Virus record (IMG/VR): IMGVR_UViG_3300020196_000142
Span: 1-32,826 of that record
DNA length: 32,826 nt
Direction: 5' to 3' (one strand)
DNA from: a virus
Shown: positions 30,754 to 32,826 of the stretch, in pieces
How positions within the stretch are numbered: position 1 is the first letter of the stretch
Layout of the letters: each line of letters begins with the position of its first letter
The notes under the pieces: generated by a model
Seen by the model: the letters and a program-made list of their open reading frames with translations, nothing else
Told to the model about the DNA's origin: nothing
Databases searched by the model: none
Translations under genes and position numbers: made by a program

Positions 30754-32109
30754 ATGGCTCTCCAAATAGTATATCAAGGTCCAAACGGAGCCGTTGCGGT
30801 AGACGAACAGCAAAACACAACTGTATCTGCTGATTACGATGCTGTTTTTTCTGATTATATTATTACTGCTACAGGTGCCGGTAACTTTACAATTACTCTC
30901 CCTCCGGCCAACCCATCTAACGGCAAAACTGTAGTTATTAAATGCCTCACAACAAACCCAGTCACCGTAAACGCTCAAAGTGGAGAATTTATTGATACTG
31001 TGCCTTCTAAGACTCTTATAAACGGAGAGGTTTTAGAGGTATTAAGTGATGGTATTAAATGGGTTAATACCGGAAGTGATGTTATTTCTGGCTCAAAAAT
31101 AATTAATGGAACTGTTACTGCAGACAAGTTAGCTAGTAATAGTGTTACTGCAGACAAGTTAGCTAGTAATAGTGTTACTGCAGACAAAATTACAAATAGC
31201 TCAATAACAGGAGCGAAATTAGCTGCTGACAGTGTTACCGCCGACAAAATTGCAACGGGAGCCGTCGGAACAACTGAAATTAGTACAAGTGCCGAACCCA
31301 CCGTTAGTACAATTTATTCAAATAATTGGTTTAGAAGTAATGGAAATTCTGGATGGTACAATCAGACACATGGCGGCGGAATTTTTATGGACGACTCCAC
31401 ATGGGTTAAAACCTATGGTGGTAAAAACTTTTATTGTAGTGGAATAATTCGAGCGGACGGTGGGTTTTATTTACAACCAAACCCTGGTGGTGGCAGTGGC
31501 GATGAAGCGTCAATTAGGTATTTTGCTCAGTCTTTTAGTGAAGACACGATTTTGGAAATTAGGGTACAAAACGATCCTAACGACAGGATAGCATTAATAA
31601 GTCCAGCTGCAACTTTTTCTGTAGGTCGAACCTATAGCGGCAGTCCTGATATTACTGCGCGAGTTGGCGGAGGAATTGAATTTGAATATGCCAGCGGTAC
31701 ACGATATTTTAGAATGCAAACCGATGGTAATACAGTCATTTATAACAATCTTGGGACAGCACTATGGGCTAGTGGTACTGTTGGTTCTGATATAAAACTA
31801 AAAGAGAATATTAAAAATTATAATGATTCTGGTATAGAAGTCGTTAAAAAGCTCAATGTTGTCAGTTTTAATTATATAAAAGAATATGAACCCGCTCAAT
31901 TAAATCGAATTGGATTTATTGCGCAGGATGTAGAAAAACTTATACCCCAAGCTATTAAGTCGATTGGTTCAAATTTAGAGTCTCAAACATTATTGCTCTA
32001 TAAAGAAGAGATTGTCCCTCATCTTGTCAAGGCTATTCAAGAACAGCAAACTCAAATAGAATCTTTGGAAGAACGTATTAGAAAATTAGAAGAATTGATA
32101 AAATCTTAA
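30754..32109 (+). CDS. Tail fibre/spike with S74 intramolecular chaperone (451 aa)
   Basis: Residues about 25-110 form a beta module (DYIITATGAGNFTITLPPAN ... EVLSDGIKWVN) shared with the collar fibre. About 118-175 is a repeat shaft of (S/G)xVTADKLAxN units. The C-terminal 107 residues (345-451) are an S74 chaperone: GSDIKLKENI gives Ser345 and Lys350, the dyad at the i and i+5 spacing known from K1F endosialidase; cleavage is expected just before Ser345. NRIGFIAQDVEKLIPQAI and a coiled coil (QEQQTQIESLEERIRKLEEL) complete it. The domain helps the trimer fold, then is cut off. A short hairpin CTTAATTTTATTAAG follows the stop. The target sugar or receptor is unknown. Confidence 0.88.
   Translation: MALQIVYQGPNGAVAVDEQQNTTVSADYDAVFSDYIITATGAGNFTITLPPANPSNGKTVVIKCLTTNPVTVNAQSGEFIDTVPSKTLINGEVLEVLSDGIKWVNTGSDVISGSKIINGTVTADKLASNSVTADKLASNSVTADKITNSSITGAKLAADSVTADKIATGAVGTTEISTSAEPTVSTIYSNNWFRSNGNSGWYNQTHGGGIFMDDSTWVKTYGGKNFYCSGIIRADGGFYLQPNPGGGSGDEASIRYFAQSFSEDTILEIRVQNDPNDRIALISPAATFSVGRTYSGSPDITARVGGGIEFEYASGTRYFRMQTDGNTVIYNNLGTALWASGTVGSDIKLKENIKNYNDSGIEVVKKLNVVSFNYIKEYEPAQLNRIGFIAQDVEKLIPQAIKSIGSNLESQTLLLYKEEIVPHLVKAIQEQQTQIESLEERIRKLEELIKS
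31114..31187 (+). repeat. 30-base tandem repeat in the S74 fibre shaft
   Basis: Two perfect copies of a 30-base unit (31114-31143 and 31144-31173) plus 14 bases of a third, encoding VTADKLASNS. The unit length keeps the frame, so slippage would alter shaft length in ten-residue steps. Confidence 0.85.
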
Positions 32110-32132
32110 TTTTATTAAGAAAAGGAAAAACC

Positions 32133-32552
32133 ATGGCAAATTCAGCAATTACAGGAACCGCTTTAACAGACCTTCAGACTCGATATCAAGATGGAAGTCT
32201 AAGGATTGATTATGGAGTGTTCAGTCCCACTGTAACAGCGGGCGGAAATGCCGTTGATTCCTCTTTGGGAGCAAACTTTAAAGTATTGGGCTCAGGAAAC
32301 AGAACCTTATCTGTTTATAATATAAAAGATGGTCAATCTGTAACCATTCTGGTTCAAGGTGCGATAAACGACGTTATTACGCTAAATGCATACTCCGACG
32401 GAGGATCAACAGCATTATCGGTGAAATTTGCTGCAGGTCAAAATGGCATCATGGCATCTGCGTGGTCTTTGTTTACTGTTATGAGAATCGGCGGAACAAC
32501 CGGAGCAGGCGCTAATTTTGCCGTCGTTGGCGTAATGCACGGAATTTCATAG
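32133..32552 (+). CDS. Beta-rich fibre-cluster protein, copy B (139 aa)
   Basis: Paralogue of the 131-aa protein at 22559 along most of its length: LRIDYGVFSPTVTAGG, LGSGNRTLSVYNIKDGQSVT, GIMASAWSLFTVMRIGG and VGVMHGIS align with the same landmarks. It has about eight extra residues near the N-terminus. The ribosome site is AAAAGG. The next gene is again glycine-rich, so the pair is duplicated. It is probably a structural partner of that adhesin. Confidence 0.75.
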   Translation: MANSAITGTALTDLQTRYQDGSLRIDYGVFSPTVTAGGNAVDSSLGANFKVLGSGNRTLSVYNIKDGQSVTILVQGAINDVITLNAYSDGGSTALSVKFAAGQNGIMASAWSLFTVMRIGGTTGAGANFAVVGVMHGIS

Positions 32553-32561
32553 GAGAAAAAA

Positions 32562-32826
32562 ATGATATTTAATGCTCCTGTAAAACTTACGCCTCAAAGA
32601 GTCGAAGAGACAGAAGAAAAAATTACATCTTCTACAACAAAAACAATGACATCCACATATGTTCCTCAAAGTATTAAAGTTTGGGGTACTGGCGGAGGTG
32701 CTGGCGGCGGCAATGGAGCTGGCGGTAATAATGGAGGTTCTGGAAGTAACGGCTCGCCTGGATTAGCCGGCCACCCAGGAAGTGGAAGCAATGGAACGAC
32801 TGGAGAAGGAGGGACAGGATATGGCG
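32562..32826 (+). CDS. Glycine-rich adhesin-like protein, copy B (3' partial)
   Basis: Begins MIFNAPVKLTPQRVEETEEK, with AGGAG before the ATG, and continues TMTSTYVPQSIKVWGTGGGA into Gly-rich repeats until the window ends. The N-terminal 40 residues align with copy A (TEEKITSSTTKTMxSxYVPQ), and 36 bases at 32613-32648 are identical to 23010-23045. The frame is open to position 32826, so the size is unknown. Expected to be a tip adhesin with different loops from copy A. Confidence 0.75.
   Translation, partial: MIFNAPVKLTPQRVEETEEKITSSTTKTMTSTYVPQSIKVWGTGGGAGGGNGAGGNNGGSGSNGSPGLAGHPGSGSNGTTGEGGTGYG

Noticed and set aside
31114-31187. Short tandem repeats resembling a CRISPR array
   Set aside because: The units are directly adjacent with no spacers and are in frame, encoding VTADKLASNS in a fibre shaft.
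1-32826. tRNA genes, integrase or attachment sites
   Set aside because: None recognised by eye in the short intergenic stretches; no integrase or recombinase motifs seen in any protein.

Overview
This window is a stretch of a tailed bacteriophage genome, most likely a large myovirus-like phage. It carries a large terminase, portal, Mu-F-like minor head protein and T4 gp21-like prohead protease, and then about 16 kb of tail-fibre and adhesin genes. There is no integrase, rRNA or recognisable tRNA. Genes are tightly packed, many with ATGA start/stop overlaps. TAA, TGA and TAG all act as stops, so the code is the standard bacterial one. The sequence does not identify the host; sigma70-like promoters, AGGAGG-type ribosome sites and a bacterial RmlA only indicate a bacterium.

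Layout. (1) 1-10655, plus strand: head packaging and morphogenesis. It runs TerL (5' end cut by the window), an HNH endonuclease, small proteins, a nucleoside 2-deoxyribosyltransferase-like protein, a beta-rich putative virion protein, the portal, a run of small hypotheticals with a DUF5672-type glycosyltransferase-like protein, a Mu-F-like head protein and a GT2 glycosyltransferase. (2) 10648-14176, minus strand: a UvsW-like SF2 helicase, a GT9-like glycosyltransferase and four small genes, read from a divergent promoter near 14200. (3) 14261-15430, plus strand: a prohead protease with a C-terminal zinc ribbon and a 125-aa putative virion protein, closed by a strong terminator at 15438-15462. 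(4) 15461-16330, minus strand: an AP2-domain protein and two small genes. (5) 16438-24350, plus strand: a 1611-aa fibre, two C1q-like proteins, a small helical protein, a beta protein and a glycine-rich adhesin. (6) 24376-26611, plus strand: small membrane and secreted proteins and a complete RmlA. (7) 26617-27940, minus strand: three or four small genes. (8) 28089 to the end, plus strand: a tail-collar fibre, a small basic protein, a fibre with an S74 intramolecular chaperone, a second copy of the beta protein, and the start of a second glycine-rich adhesin.

The main theme of the right half is receptor recognition. Several fibre types (EGTWTP-type C-terminus, collar/HxH, S74-cleaved, C1q-like, polyglycine) are built from shared modules, and one beta-protein plus glycine-rich-adhesin cassette occurs twice about 9.6 kb apart. 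Four carbohydrate enzymes (RmlA, GT2, GT9-like, DUF5672) suggest glycan modification of host surface or virion. The major capsid, tail tube, sheath and baseplate genes are not in the window. All similarities were judged by eye, without database searches.
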